DNA of 24,324 nucleotides from NCBI GenBank assembly GCA_038203935.1, contig JBBRDM010000072.1:1-24324 (forward strand), in the 5' to 3' direction. Below are positions 16,403-23,448 of the stretch, piece by piece. Source of the stretch: JANXSG01 sp038203935 (GTDB taxonomy: Bacteria > Armatimonadota > Chthonomonadetes > Chthonomonadales > Chthonomonadaceae). A program made the translations under genes and the position numbers. Every line of letters starts with the position of its first letter. Position 1 is the stretch's first letter. The notes under the pieces are model-generated. The model was given only the letters and a program-made list of their open reading frames with translations. It was not told the origin of the DNA and ran no database searches.

Positions 16403-16738
16403 GTGAGAATACTCAATAGGAATAAAAATGAAAAATATTTTTTCACTGAATCAGGCGAAACATTCCCCAGATCTTACTTAAGACAACGAACATTAGTTTC
16501 CGGCCTCTGGAATAATCATAATAGGGGCACCTTCCAGTCATTTCATCATTGGAAAATCGCTCCAGAAAGCGAGCTTTCGATTGTTACTTCAAATATTGGC
16601 GTCACCAGCTTCCTCGAAGACCCATTAGATAGCTGCGTAATGGAATGCTATTTCCACTATCATATGGAGGAGCGCGAACTACTATTTCAAGAGACTGTTC
16701 AACAACATCTGGTCGAATATGACGCTAAGTTGATTTAA
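16403..16738 (+). pseudogene. Possible C-terminal remnant of a DNA methyltransferase (111-residue ORF)
   Basis: An open frame from GTG 16403 has no clear ribosome site; a TATAAT at 16384-16389 lacks a -35. The first 70 residues are not recognised. The end, LEDPLDSCVMECYFHYHM then EERELLFQE, resembles the C-terminal region of Eco57I/TaqI-type restriction-modification methyltransferases, in which a (I/L)D-x-x-V-x-x-x-Y(F) segment precedes the last helices. The next small ORF, in another frame, supplies what would be the following part. I therefore read 16403-16875 as a decayed or frame-broken fragment, although a real small protein cannot be excluded. The same motif recurs after the RhuM gene. 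Confidence 0.4.
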
Positions 16739-16743
16739 ACTAG

Positions 16744-16875
16744 ATGCAGGAGTTTCTGATCATCTTCTACAAGACATTGAAGGAGCTTAGCCATCCTGTT
16801 CGCGATCGCCTTCTTCGTCTCACAAGCGATAATCCCGATCTTCTAGGTGTCATCAAAGCAGAGAGTAAAGTATGA
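16744..16875 (+). CDS. 43-residue ORF, probably a methyltransferase C-terminal fragment, coupled to rhuM
   Basis: ATG 16744 lies five bases after the preceding stop and has no ribosome site of its own. Its TGA overlaps the ATG of the RhuM gene (ATGA), so ribosomes could pass from one to the other. The sequence, with SHPVRDRLLRLTSDNPDLLG followed by VIKAESKV, resembles the extreme C-terminus of TaqI/Eco57I-like methyltransferases (HP-x-R-x-R-L, then SP-x-I/L-L-x-x-I). With the preceding ORF it looks like one gene broken by a frame change plus a stop (TAG immediately before the ATG). It could have been kept because its translation helps express RhuM. This assignment is from memory of the family pattern and is tentative. 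Confidence 0.4.
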   Translation: MQEFLIIFYKTLKELSHPVRDRLLRLTSDNPDLLGVIKAESKV

Positions 16876-17867
16876 GTGACCAAAACCAATTTCTATTATA
16901 CACCGCGCCGGATGGGGCGGTGAAAGTGGATGTATTTTTCAGAGACGAGACCGTCTGGCTAACACAAAAAGTGCTGGCTGAACTATTCGGAGTGCAGCGT
17001 CCGGCCATCACGAAGCATCTCGGCAACATCTTTGCCACAGGCGAACTGATTGAAGATTCAGTATGTTCCATTATGGAACATACTGCTGCTGACGGGAAGT
17101 CCTATGCGGCTAAATATTACAATCTGGATGCCATTATCGCCGTGGGATACCGAGTGAACAGCTTTCAGGCGACGCAGTTCCGTATCTGGGCCACAAAGAC
17201 ACTGCGGGAGTTTATCATCAAGGGCTTTGTGATGGACGACGAACGACTCAAGCAGGGGAAACAGGTCTTTGGCAAAGACTACTTCGATGAGTTGCTGGAG
17301 CGAATCCGGGAAATACGGGCGAGTGAGCGTCGTTTTTACCAGAAAATCACAGACATCTACGCTCTCTCCGTGGACTATAGCAGCGATGCACCCGTGACGA
17401 AAGAGTTCTTCGCTTCCGTTCAGAACAAACTACACTGGGCCATTACCGGGCAGACCGCGGCGGAAATGATCTACTCTGCAGCAGATTCGGCTAAGCTCAC
17501 GATGGGTCTGACGACTTGGAAGCGCGCGCCGAACGGGAAGATTCTGAAATCCGATGTGACGGTGGCGAAGAATTACTTGAACGAAGCGCATGTAAAGGAG
17601 CTCAACCGCATCGTCTCAGCCTACCTAGACCTAGCGGAGAACCGAGCAGAGCGCGGCATCGAAATGAAGATGGCGGATTGGGTCACCTTTTTGCAAAGTT
17701 TTCTGGAACTGTCAAACTATCCAATTTTGACGGATAAAGGCAAAGTGAGTGCGCTGCAGGCGAGGCTCAAAGCTGAGGGCGAATATGAGGTCTATCGCCA
17801 GCGGCAGGATGCGGATTTTATATCGGATTTTGACCGGGAGATCAAACGACTAGAGGGAAATAAGTAA
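16872..17867 (+). CDS. rhuM: RhuM-family protein
   Basis: The 331-residue cytoplasmic protein matches the virulence RhuM family over its whole length (usual length about 330-340). Landmarks are FLLYTAPDGAVKVDVFFRDE (7-26), TVWLTQKVLAELFGVQRPAI (27-46), the KYYNLDAIIAVGYRVNS segment (81-97), FRIWATKTLREFI (103-115) and a C-terminal DWVTFLQSFLELS helix region. The family takes its name from a Salmonella pathogenicity-island gene. Its biochemical role is unknown, and relatives often sit next to or inside restriction-modification loci. The WLTQ-LAELFGV part looks like a Bro-N or helix-turn-helix-like fold. Short ORFs that look like methyltransferase remnants lie on both sides, overlapping by 4 bases and 1 base. 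The ribosome site is weak (GAGAG), so coupling to the upstream ORF may matter. Confidence 0.88.
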   Translation: MSDQNQFLLYTAPDGAVKVDVFFRDETVWLTQKVLAELFGVQRPAITKHLGNIFATGELIEDSVCSIMEHTAADGKSYAAKYYNLDAIIAVGYRVNSFQATQFRIWATKTLREFIIKGFVMDDERLKQGKQVFGKDYFDELLERIREIRASERRFYQKITDIYALSVDYSSDAPVTKEFFASVQNKLHWAITGQTAAEMIYSAADSAKLTMGLTTWKRAPNGKILKSDVTVAKNYLNEAHVKELNRIVSAYLDLAENRAERGIEMKMADWVTFLQSFLELSNYPILTDKGKVSALQARLKAEGEYEVYRQRQDADFISDFDREIKRLEGNK

Positions 17868-18040
17868 TGGATACTCCCCGCAGTTTAATTGAATACCTCA
17901 TCGACTCCTGCGTACGGGAGTGTTACTTTCGTGAGCTCATGGCAGAGATTGATGTGATGATGGACAACATGATAAATAACCTTCTATTATCTCATCGCCT
18001 GACCTGTGCCAGCAATGATACCACACTCCTCCCACTCTAA
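17867..18040 (+). CDS. 57-residue ORF related to the fragment upstream of rhuM
   Basis: The ATG at 17867 overlaps the RhuM stop by one base (TAATG). Residues 8-24 (IEYLIDSCVRECYFREL) match the motif in the ORF before RhuM (DPLDSCVMECYFHYH), sharing DSCV-ECYF. The corresponding DNA differs at many third positions. That pattern suggests conserved protein sequence, not a recent copy. The rest (MMDNMINNLLLSHRL and a short tail) is unrecognised. It may be a second remnant of the same methyltransferase type or a small protein in its own right. Confidence 0.4.
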   Translation: MDTPRSLIEYLIDSCVRECYFRELMAEIDVMMDNMINNLLLSHRLTCASNDTTLLPL

Positions 18041-18064
18041 ATCCAGGCAGGAATTTACTGGCTG

Positions 18065-18093
18065 TTAGCCGAACAATGGGGTAGATTTATATT
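18065..18093 (+). promoter_or_regulatory. Putative promoter of proS
   Basis: TTAGCC (18065-18070) and TATATT (18088-18093) are 17 bases apart. The predicted start, near 18100, would leave a very short leader just before GGAG (18102-18105). The -35 is poor, so this is a candidate only. No T-box-like leader was found. Confidence 0.4.
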
Positions 18094-18118
18094 TAAACTA
18101 CGGAGAAATATTCTAGCT

Positions 18119-19855
18119 ATGAGAGCGTCCCATCTCTTTTTTCCAACTCTGCGAGAAGTGCCAAAGGAAGCAGAATTAGCGAGTCATCAGTTATTGCTGC
18201 GCGGCGGGTTCGTTAAAAATGTAGCCGCAGGAATATACTCCTACCTGCCTTTAGGCTGGAAAGTACATGAAAAGCTATCGAGAATTGTAAAGGAAGAAGC
18301 AGATGCATTTGGCGGGCAGGAAGTGCATATGCCCGTTTTGATTCCAAAAGAGCTGCTGGAAGAGAGCGGGCGAGATAAGGTTCCAGTTCTATTTAAATTA
18401 AAAGATCGTAATGAACGGGATTTCTTTCTGGGATTCACACACGAAGAAGTTGTCACAGACATAGTTCGCTCTTCCATCAGTTCGTGGAAACAGCTTCCCC
18501 TCTATCTCTATCAGATACAAACCAAGGAGCGTGATGAACCCAGGCCTCGCGGCGGGCTCGTGCGCGGTCGAGAGTTCACTATGTTCGATGGCTACTCCTT
18601 CGATATCGACCAGGCAGGCCTGGATTCTATCTATGAAGATAACTATAATGCATATGGCAGAATATTCGAGCGCTGCGGCCTGGAATACCTCGCCGTCGAA
18701 GCAGACCCTGGAGCTATCGGAGGGAGTGAAAATCATGAGTTTATGCTGCTCGCCGAAAGCGGTGAGGATACTGTACTTCCATGCGATACCTGCTCCTATT
18801 CGGCGAATGCAGAACGCGCTGAAATTCCTGTAAGTGATATCAGGTCTGCTGAAGCCCCTCGGCCGTCTCAGGTGGTCTCTACCCCAAATGCGCACACGGT
18901 GGATGAAGTCTGCGCCTTCCTTAAAACCACTCCGGACAAGCTGATCAAGACAATCATCTGCACTGCGGATGGAAAGCCCGTTGTTGCCTTGATTCGCGGT
19001 GACAGGGAGCTGAATCTGCCAAAATTCACCAGAGCTATCGCGGCGGTGGAAACGGAATTAGCCGATCCAGCTACAGTAATTGCAGTTACGAGTGCGCCCG
19101 TCGGATTTGCCGGCCCTGTAGGGCTGCCGACTTCCATTCCAATCTATGCTGATAACGAACTGCACACTTCCGTAAACTATATTGTCGGAGCGAATGCTGT
19201 GGATGCGCATCGTATCGATGTAACGCCTGATCAAGATTTTAATGTCACTCTCTGGGGCGATATTCGAACCGCTGTAGCAGGCGATAAGTGCCCTCGATGT
19301 GCGGAGGGCCACCTATCGGATGCACGTGGTATTGAGGTCGGCCATATTTTTAAATTAGGCACCAGATACAGCGCCATGATGGGAGCCAATGTACAGGATG
19401 TTGCAGGCACAAATCAGACTCTCTTAATGGGCTGTTACGGACTGGGCGTCAGCCGCACTTTGGCTGCCGCAGTGGAAGCCCATCATGATGAGAACGGTAT
19501 TCTCTGGCCAATCTCTATCGCTCCCTTTGAAGTGGCAATCGTCGTTGCAAACGCCAAAGACGAGATACAGCTTCAGGCTGGAATCGACCTCTACAACGCA
19601 CTGAAGGCGAAAGGTCTGGATGTGCTTCTGGATGATAGGGAAGAGCGAGCGGGAGTAAAATTTAAAGATATGGATCTTATCGGCGTACCAGTTCAGGTCG
19701 TTGTCGGTAAGGGGCTTGCCGAGGGCGTTATTGAAGCAGGACTGCGGCGAGATAAATCAGGCAGAAAAACGGTGCCGCTGGAGAATGCAGCAGATACGAT
19801 TTCGGAAATGGTTGCTTTTGAAATGGAAGCGCTCAAGCCCGTATCAAAGACTTAA
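18119..19855 (+). CDS. proS: Proline-tRNA ligase (bacterial type with editing domain)
   Basis: The 578-residue class II synthetase charges tRNA-Pro with proline. The N-terminus (RASHLFFPTLREVPKEAELA) and the motif 1 region (GIYSYLPLGWKVHEKL) are standard. Motif 2 is RDEPRPRGGLVRGREFTMFD (138-157) and motif 3 is GCYGLGVSR (438-446). An inserted YbaK-like editing domain (about 245-385) contains LIKTIICTADGKPVVALIRG, the segment that removes Ala from mischarged tRNA. The C-terminal anticodon-binding domain starts near 465 (SIAPFEVAIVVANAK). The length fits the editing form, not the short archaeal/eukaryotic-like form. ATG 18119 has GGAG 13 bases upstream, a little far. A DUF2993-like gene follows 21 bases later, probably in the same transcript. 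Confidence 0.97.
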   Translation: MRASHLFFPTLREVPKEAELASHQLLLRGGFVKNVAAGIYSYLPLGWKVHEKLSRIVKEEADAFGGQEVHMPVLIPKELLEESGRDKVPVLFKLKDRNERDFFLGFTHEEVVTDIVRSSISSWKQLPLYLYQIQTKERDEPRPRGGLVRGREFTMFDGYSFDIDQAGLDSIYEDNYNAYGRIFERCGLEYLAVEADPGAIGGSENHEFMLLAESGEDTVLPCDTCSYSANAERAEIPVSDIRSAEAPRPSQVVSTPNAHTVDEVCAFLKTTPDKLIKTIICTADGKPVVALIRGDRELNLPKFTRAIAAVETELADPATVIAVTSAPVGFAGPVGLPTSIPIYADNELHTSVNYIVGANAVDAHRIDVTPDQDFNVTLWGDIRTAVAGDKCPRCAEGHLSDARGIEVGHIFKLGTRYSAMMGANVQDVAGTNQTLLMGCYGLGVSRTLAAAVEAHHDENGILWPISIAPFEVAIVVANAKDEIQLQAGIDLYNALKAKGLDVLLDDREERAGVKFKDMDLIGVPVQVVVGKGLAEGVIEAGLRRDKSGRKTVPLENAADTISEMVAFEMEALKPVSKT

Positions 19856-19876
19856 CGAAATGGGGAAATAAATTGT

Positions 19877-20554
19877 ATGGCTGAATTTGGACTGCCTTTT
19901 CTGCATGTCGATTCTGTACAGATTGTACTGAAAAACGTGCAATTCGGCAATAAAATGGTGCTGGATGAGATGCAGTTAAATGGATCGAATATACATCTTA
20001 AATTTGATGGAGATGCCGCAAAGCCCTCCAGCGTTACTTCCGATGAGACTACATTTCGTGGCTTGATGACAGAGGCAAATCTGAATGCGCTTCTAGAAAG
20101 TAACATGCCGCCGGATGTTCCAGTGACTAACCTGCGGGTTTCATTACTTTCGGGGAAATTAAAACTCTCTGCTCAGCTGATTAAATTTCTCAAAATGCCG
20201 CTCTCCGTCGAAGGAGTGGTGCGCGTTGATAATGGATCAAAAGTATATCTGGAGTGGGAAGATGTTCATTTCGGCGGAATTCCGCTGCCTTCGCAGCTTG
20301 TGGAAATGCTGCAAAACCAGATCAATAAGAGTCTGGATTTAACCACTTCTCCCGTTCCGGTGTGGCTGGATTGGGTTCGATGTGAGCCTGGAAGATTAAG
20401 TATCAGCGGCAAGGCACGACTCAATTTTCCAATAAATCAGATTGGCATCGATGCGCCGAATGAACATGCTATTCAAGCGATGGATACGTATGCTGTTCGC
20501 CTTGCAGCTGAGGACAGATCGATTGAAGAAAATCCCACGGAGAGAGAAGAATAG
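19877..20554 (+). CDS. DUF2993 (LmeA-like) family protein
   Basis: The 225-residue protein shows the DUF2993 pattern: FRGLMTEANLNALLESNMP (61-79), alternating beta strands (VTNLRVSLLSGKLKLSAQL), then VHFGGIPLPSQLVEMLQ (129-145) with the characteristic GGIPLP, and a closing GRLSISGKA strand. The family forms long beta-rich, lipid-binding-like folds and includes the mycobacterial mannosyltransferase-related LmeA. Its general function is unknown. Unlike many members it has no signal peptide, so a cytoplasmic or membrane-face location is likely. ATG 19877 follows a GGGGA site. It trails proS by 21 bases, and its stop is only 7 bases from the convergent jag/khpB stop. Confidence 0.7.
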   Translation: MAEFGLPFLHVDSVQIVLKNVQFGNKMVLDEMQLNGSNIHLKFDGDAAKPSSVTSDETTFRGLMTEANLNALLESNMPPDVPVTNLRVSLLSGKLKLSAQLIKFLKMPLSVEGVVRVDNGSKVYLEWEDVHFGGIPLPSQLVEMLQNQINKSLDLTTSPVPVWLDWVRCEPGRLSISGKARLNFPINQIGIDAPNEHAIQAMDTYAVRLAAEDRSIEENPTEREE

Positions 20555-20561
20555 CTCGATA

Positions 20562-21089
20562 TCAACGTCTCTTGGGAGAGATCACCACATGCCTGTCGGG
20601 ATCATCTCCCTCACTGTAGGTGCTAATATCGGGATCATCTGCCAGAAGTGTGTGGATAAGCCGGCGTTCGTGTGAGGGAAGTGGTTCAAATTCAGCCTCT
20701 TCCTGCCGTTCTTTGACTTCACGTGCGATTTCGAGCGCTTTCGTTTCGAGAGCATTTGCACGCCGCTGCCGGTAGTTATCAGAATCTAGGACGATGCGCA
20801 CATCCGTCGTAACGCGATGAGAAATTATTAAGTTGCAAAGGAACTGAAGCGCATCCAAAGAGTGCCCCATTCGCCCCCAGGTTAGATGTGCATCCGGACC
20901 AGCAAGATCGATATAGATATAGCTGCCCTGCTGAGAACGTACTTTTGGGAAGCATTCCAGTCCGCTGGCGGTGCAAACTTCTTCCAGAAGATGAACAGCC
21001 TGCTGCTGATCTGTTGTCAGCTCCGAAAGGTCAATCGAGGGCGACTCCTGTATCTCTCCTGGCGAAGTTCCATTTTCTTCAGCTGTCAT
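20562..21089 (-). CDS. jag: KhpB/Jag-type RNA-binding protein (KH and R3H domains)
   Basis: The 175-residue protein has a KH-II domain with the GRMG loop in HLTWGRMGHSLDALQFLCNL (68-87) and an R3H domain with RQRRANALETKALEIAREV (107-125) and ERRLIH (141-146). It ends in DRHVVISPKRR, as in Jag/SpoIIIJ-associated proteins that bind RNA and influence cell wall growth and YidC-related function. It lacks the Jag N-terminal domain and has an acidic 30-residue leader instead. ATG 21089 has AGGAGAG a few bases upstream. It is the last gene of the rpmH-rnpA-yidD-yidC-jag string. A KhpB role is inferred from domains and context. Confidence 0.9.
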   Translation of the reverse strand: MTAEENGTSPGEIQESPSIDLSELTTDQQQAVHLLEEVCTASGLECFPKVRSQQGSYIYIDLAGPDAHLTWGRMGHSLDALQFLCNLIISHRVTTDVRIVLDSDNYRQRRANALETKALEIAREVKERQEEAEFEPLPSHERRLIHTLLADDPDISTYSEGDDPDRHVVISPKRR

Positions 21090-21183
21090 TGCTCTCTCCT
21101 CTGCCCTTAAACTATGGGCGAATCAACACCAAACCGGGCCATAGCCTCATCCCAATATCAATGTAATCAGGACAGGCCGGCCT

Positions 21184-22401
21184 CTATTTCTTGCGTCTGG
21201 GCCGCGGCCTTGGCGCGTTGCCACCAGGTATTGGTGTTGCCATCCTAGGCGCTTTAGCGCCATTAGAATTTGAGTTGTTCTTTTCTTTGGGCAGGAGTAT
21301 CGCTTCGCCCGCAGCTGACAGTCTAATTTTATTCGGTTTGTAGATATAAGTATACTGCTGCCATGCAGAGAAGATATTCATCATAAGCCAGTAGAAGATA
21401 AATGCAGCCGACCATCTATACTGCAGAAACATCCAGAACATCATCGCCGTCATCATCACCGACATAGTTTTCTGGCTCTGCGCCGCCTGCGGGTCTGTAG
21501 CAGGGGTGAGTTTCATGGTTAAGTAGTTGCTGCCGGCGTAGAGGCAAAGCAGTGGAATATCGAACTGGCTCATATTCCCGCCGAGAAATTTGGGGAACTG
21601 ATGTGCCAGAGAACTGCCAACCCACAAAAATTTGCCGTTCGCAAAGTGAAATTCATACAGCCGGATAGTGTTGTACACCCAAATCATAAAGGGAAGTTGG
21701 ATGAACATTGGGAGACAGCTGGCGAAAGGATTGACACCGTGCTCCTTATAGCATTCCATCACCTTCTGATTCAGTACTACCTTGTCATTTTTATACTGTT
21801 CCTGTAAATCCTTTAAAATTGGCTGGATCCGCTGCATTTCACGCTGGGATTTATACATTTTTAAAGTAAGTGGCATGGTGATCGTTTTGACAAGAACCGC
21901 AATTATTAACAGGGCAAACCAGTAACTAAAACTTGAAATTCTTCCAGTCATCGCGACCAGAGTATCTACCAGCTTGTAATTCCATTTACTGGAATTACGC
22001 TTATCGATCCGCTTTTCCACCTGTTCTTTAAGCTGGGAATCTCGCGCATACTTCCCTGCGCGGGAATCGGGGTACTGCTGTTCCAGCTGTTTGAAAGTGT
22101 CGTGCGCTTTCACCTCGCCTTGCTGATGCATTTCCTCGGTGTTTCCAAAAGCAGGGCTTTCCGCAAAAAGTGCGGCTCTGAGAAGAGCATCTGCACCTAA
22201 TTCAGGGTCTTTAGCTTCTTTTTTAACAGTCGCATAGGCATCAAACGCCTTATCAGGCTGTTCCGCTTCAAGCTGTTTAGCTTTGGTAAATGAAGAATCG
22301 AATTTCGGATCCGGACTTTGTGCTAAGACACAATTACTCGCCTGGATGATTATGAGCAAGAGAAATGTGGAGAGAATACGATTTCGGAACAGTCGCTTCA
22401 A
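21184..22401 (-). CDS. yidC: YidC/Oxa1 membrane protein insertase with N-terminal TPR-like domain
   Basis: The 405-residue protein inserts proteins into the inner membrane. Residues 1-27 are a signal sequence or first membrane helix. About 30-135 form a helical, TPR-like extracytoplasmic region (AKQLEAEQPDKAFDAY and LEQQYPDSRAGKYARDSQLK). The conserved YidC core starts near 140, with WFALLIIAVLVKTITMPLTL (161-180) and further helices in MFIQLPFMIWVYNT, PLLCLYAGSNYLTM and FIFYWLMMNIFSAWQQ. The positively charged groove residue, Arg in E. coli and B. subtilis, is Lys here (K172). The tail is very basic (PRPRPRRKK), as expected for ribosome contact. The start is TTG 22401 with GAGG at about 22409-22412. 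It sits between yidD and jag. Confidence 0.95.
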   Translation of the reverse strand: MKRLFRNRILSTFLLLIIIQASNCVLAQSPDPKFDSSFTKAKQLEAEQPDKAFDAYATVKKEAKDPELGADALLRAALFAESPAFGNTEEMHQQGEVKAHDTFKQLEQQYPDSRAGKYARDSQLKEQVEKRIDKRNSSKWNYKLVDTLVAMTGRISSFSYWFALLIIAVLVKTITMPLTLKMYKSQREMQRIQPILKDLQEQYKNDKVVLNQKVMECYKEHGVNPFASCLPMFIQLPFMIWVYNTIRLYEFHFANGKFLWVGSSLAHQFPKFLGGNMSQFDIPLLCLYAGSNYLTMKLTPATDPQAAQSQKTMSVMMTAMMFWMFLQYRWSAAFIFYWLMMNIFSAWQQYTYIYKPNKIRLSAAGEAILLPKEKNNSNSNGAKAPRMATPIPGGNAPRPRPRRKK

Positions 22402-22446
22402 ATTAATACCTCAAAATTTAGAACAAGAACAGAAATATCTGCTTCA

Positions 22447-22686
22447 TCAATCTGGGACTGGATCGTATCCGCCCGGGCTGAAGGGATTACAGCGCAAGAT
22501 TCGGCGAACAGAAAGAGCCAGCCCCACATAAATACCCTTGCGAGAGATGCACTCCAGCGCGTATTCTGAACAAGTTGGTGAATATCGGCACATTTTCGGC
22601 CGAACAGGCGCTGTGGAACGATAGAGAGTTATTAATCCCATCGCAGCCCACTTCGGAAGCGAAAATAACCAATTTAACATACGCAT
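22447..22686 (-). CDS. yidD: YidD membrane protein insertion efficiency factor
   Basis: The 79-residue protein (from ATG 22686) carries the YidD core LYRSTAPVRPKMCRYSPTCS followed by EYALECISRKG and a C-terminal RCNPFSPGGYDPVPD. The three Cys of the family (CRY-PTCSEY, RCNPF) are visible. It aids YidC-dependent insertion at the inner membrane, with an amphipathic N-terminus. A longer frame reaches a TTG at 22749, overlapping rnpA by 17 bases, but family members start shortly before this core. Neither start has a convincing ribosome site, so the exact start is uncertain. It sits between rnpA and yidC. Confidence 0.88.
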   Translation of the reverse strand: MRMLNWLFSLPKWAAMGLITLYRSTAPVRPKMCRYSPTCSEYALECISRKGIYVGLALSVRRILRCNPFSPGGYDPVPD

Positions 22687-22732
22687 GATAGTCGTCGATG
22701 GTTGCAGATATTTCTCAGACAGCCGGCCAATC

Positions 22733-23119
22733 CTACGGTTCAGAAACAATGTTAAGCACGGGTTTTATCAGCGCCGCACGTTTCAGAAGTGACTGAATTG
22801 CTCCCACTATATCTGACCATTCCGCTGTTTTCAAGGGACTACGCGCAACGAAAACGAGATCGTAATGTGCTTCTATAATCGCCGCTTGATGCCGCTTGAA
22901 GGCTTCCCGCATACGCCGTTTGATACGATTTCTAACGACCGCATTCCCCTGCTTTTTACTCACAACGAAGCCAATACGGTAAGAATCTAACTGCTGGGAG
23001 ATTTCACTTTCTCGCTTCATTACATAGAGCACTGCCAGAGGATGTACGTAGGATCGTCCTCGAGAGTATATTCGCCGAAAATCTCGATTTTCCCGCAGGC
23101 GGTATTTTGAGGGCAGCAT
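22733..23119 (-). CDS. rnpA: Ribonuclease P protein component
   Basis: The 128-residue basic protein assists the RNase P RNA in cutting tRNA precursors. MLPSKYRLRENRDFRRIY is the usual family beginning and RNRIKRRMREAFKRH is its RNR signature. The ATG at 23119 was chosen because it gives this standard beginning. A GTG at 23140 would add seven residues and neither has a strong ribosome site. rpmH lies 103 bases upstream, as is common, and the stop falls just before yidD. Confidence 0.94.
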   Translation of the reverse strand: MLPSKYRLRENRDFRRIYSRGRSYVHPLAVLYVMKRESEISQQLDSYRIGFVVSKKQGNAVVRNRIKRRMREAFKRHQAAIIEAHYDLVFVARSPLKTAEWSDIVGAIQSLLKRAALIKPVLNIVSEP

Positions 23120-23188
23120 TCTAATGCGCTTTCTAATCACATGTCAGATCGGCCTATGAATAAATGCGCTTGTTTTCTTACGGTAGAA

Positions 23189-23215
23189 AGGCGCGAAGGA
23201 TTTCCCATCGCGCCT
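23189..23215 (-). other. Hairpin between rpmH and rnpA
   Basis: AGGCGCGA and TCGCGCCT form an 8-bp GC-rich stem with an 11-base loop, 8 bases after the rpmH stop. Read on the minus strand it is followed by TTTCT, not a good U tail. It may be a partial terminator or a processing site that sets ribosomal protein and RNase P protein output apart. Confidence 0.5.
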
Positions 23216-23222
23216 CGTTGGT

Positions 23223-23357
23223 CTACTTGATGAGCTGGTGGCGTCCTTTAGCTCTTCGCCGCCTAAGGACATTCCTGCCATCTGCTGTCAGCATTCTTTT
23301 TCTAAAGCCATGTACTCTCGCATGCCTGCGATTATGAGGCTGATATGTTCTCTTCAT
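23223..23357 (-). CDS. rpmH: Large ribosomal subunit protein bL34
   Basis: The 44-residue protein starts MKRTYQPHNRRHARVHGF and ends AKGRHQLIK, the full bL34 pattern of a short, very basic ribosomal protein. ATG at 23357 follows an AGGAG about 11 bases upstream, then an A-rich stretch. It heads the rpmH-rnpA-yidD-yidC-jag cluster, which in many bacteria lies near the replication origin. No dnaA gene is seen here. Confidence 0.95.
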   Translation of the reverse strand: MKRTYQPHNRRHARVHGFRKRMLTADGRNVLRRRRAKGRHQLIK

Positions 23358-23389
23358 TTTTCTTCGGACTCCTGGCAGTTTGTGCACCT

Positions 23390-23419
23390 ATTATAGCACA
23401 GGAATTCCTCTTGCCGCAA
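23390..23419 (-). promoter_or_regulatory. Sigma-70 promoter of the rpmH cluster
   Basis: TTGCGG (23414-23419) and a perfect TATAAT (23390-23395) are 18 bases apart on the minus strand, with TG one base before the -10 (TGCTATAAT), an extended -10. The predicted start is about 25-30 bases before rpmH. Confidence 0.8.
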
Positions 23420-23448
23420 GCACATTTCAAAAATGGTAACAAGAAATT

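Noticed and set aside
13428..18040. Integration of the rhuM island at tRNA-Pro
   Set aside because: No second copy of the tRNA 3' end was found near 16-18 kb, no integrase gene is present, and ordinary genes lie between.
17868..18118. Possible T-box or other leader control of proS
   Set aside because: No T-box core sequence, specifier hairpin or terminator was found; most of the stretch is the 57-residue ORF.
20651..20659. TGTGGATAA, a perfect consensus DnaA box, near the rpmH cluster
   Set aside because: A single box lying in codons of the R3H domain (encoding LIHT), with no cluster of boxes, no AT-rich unwinding region and no dnaA gene. It is not evidence of an origin.
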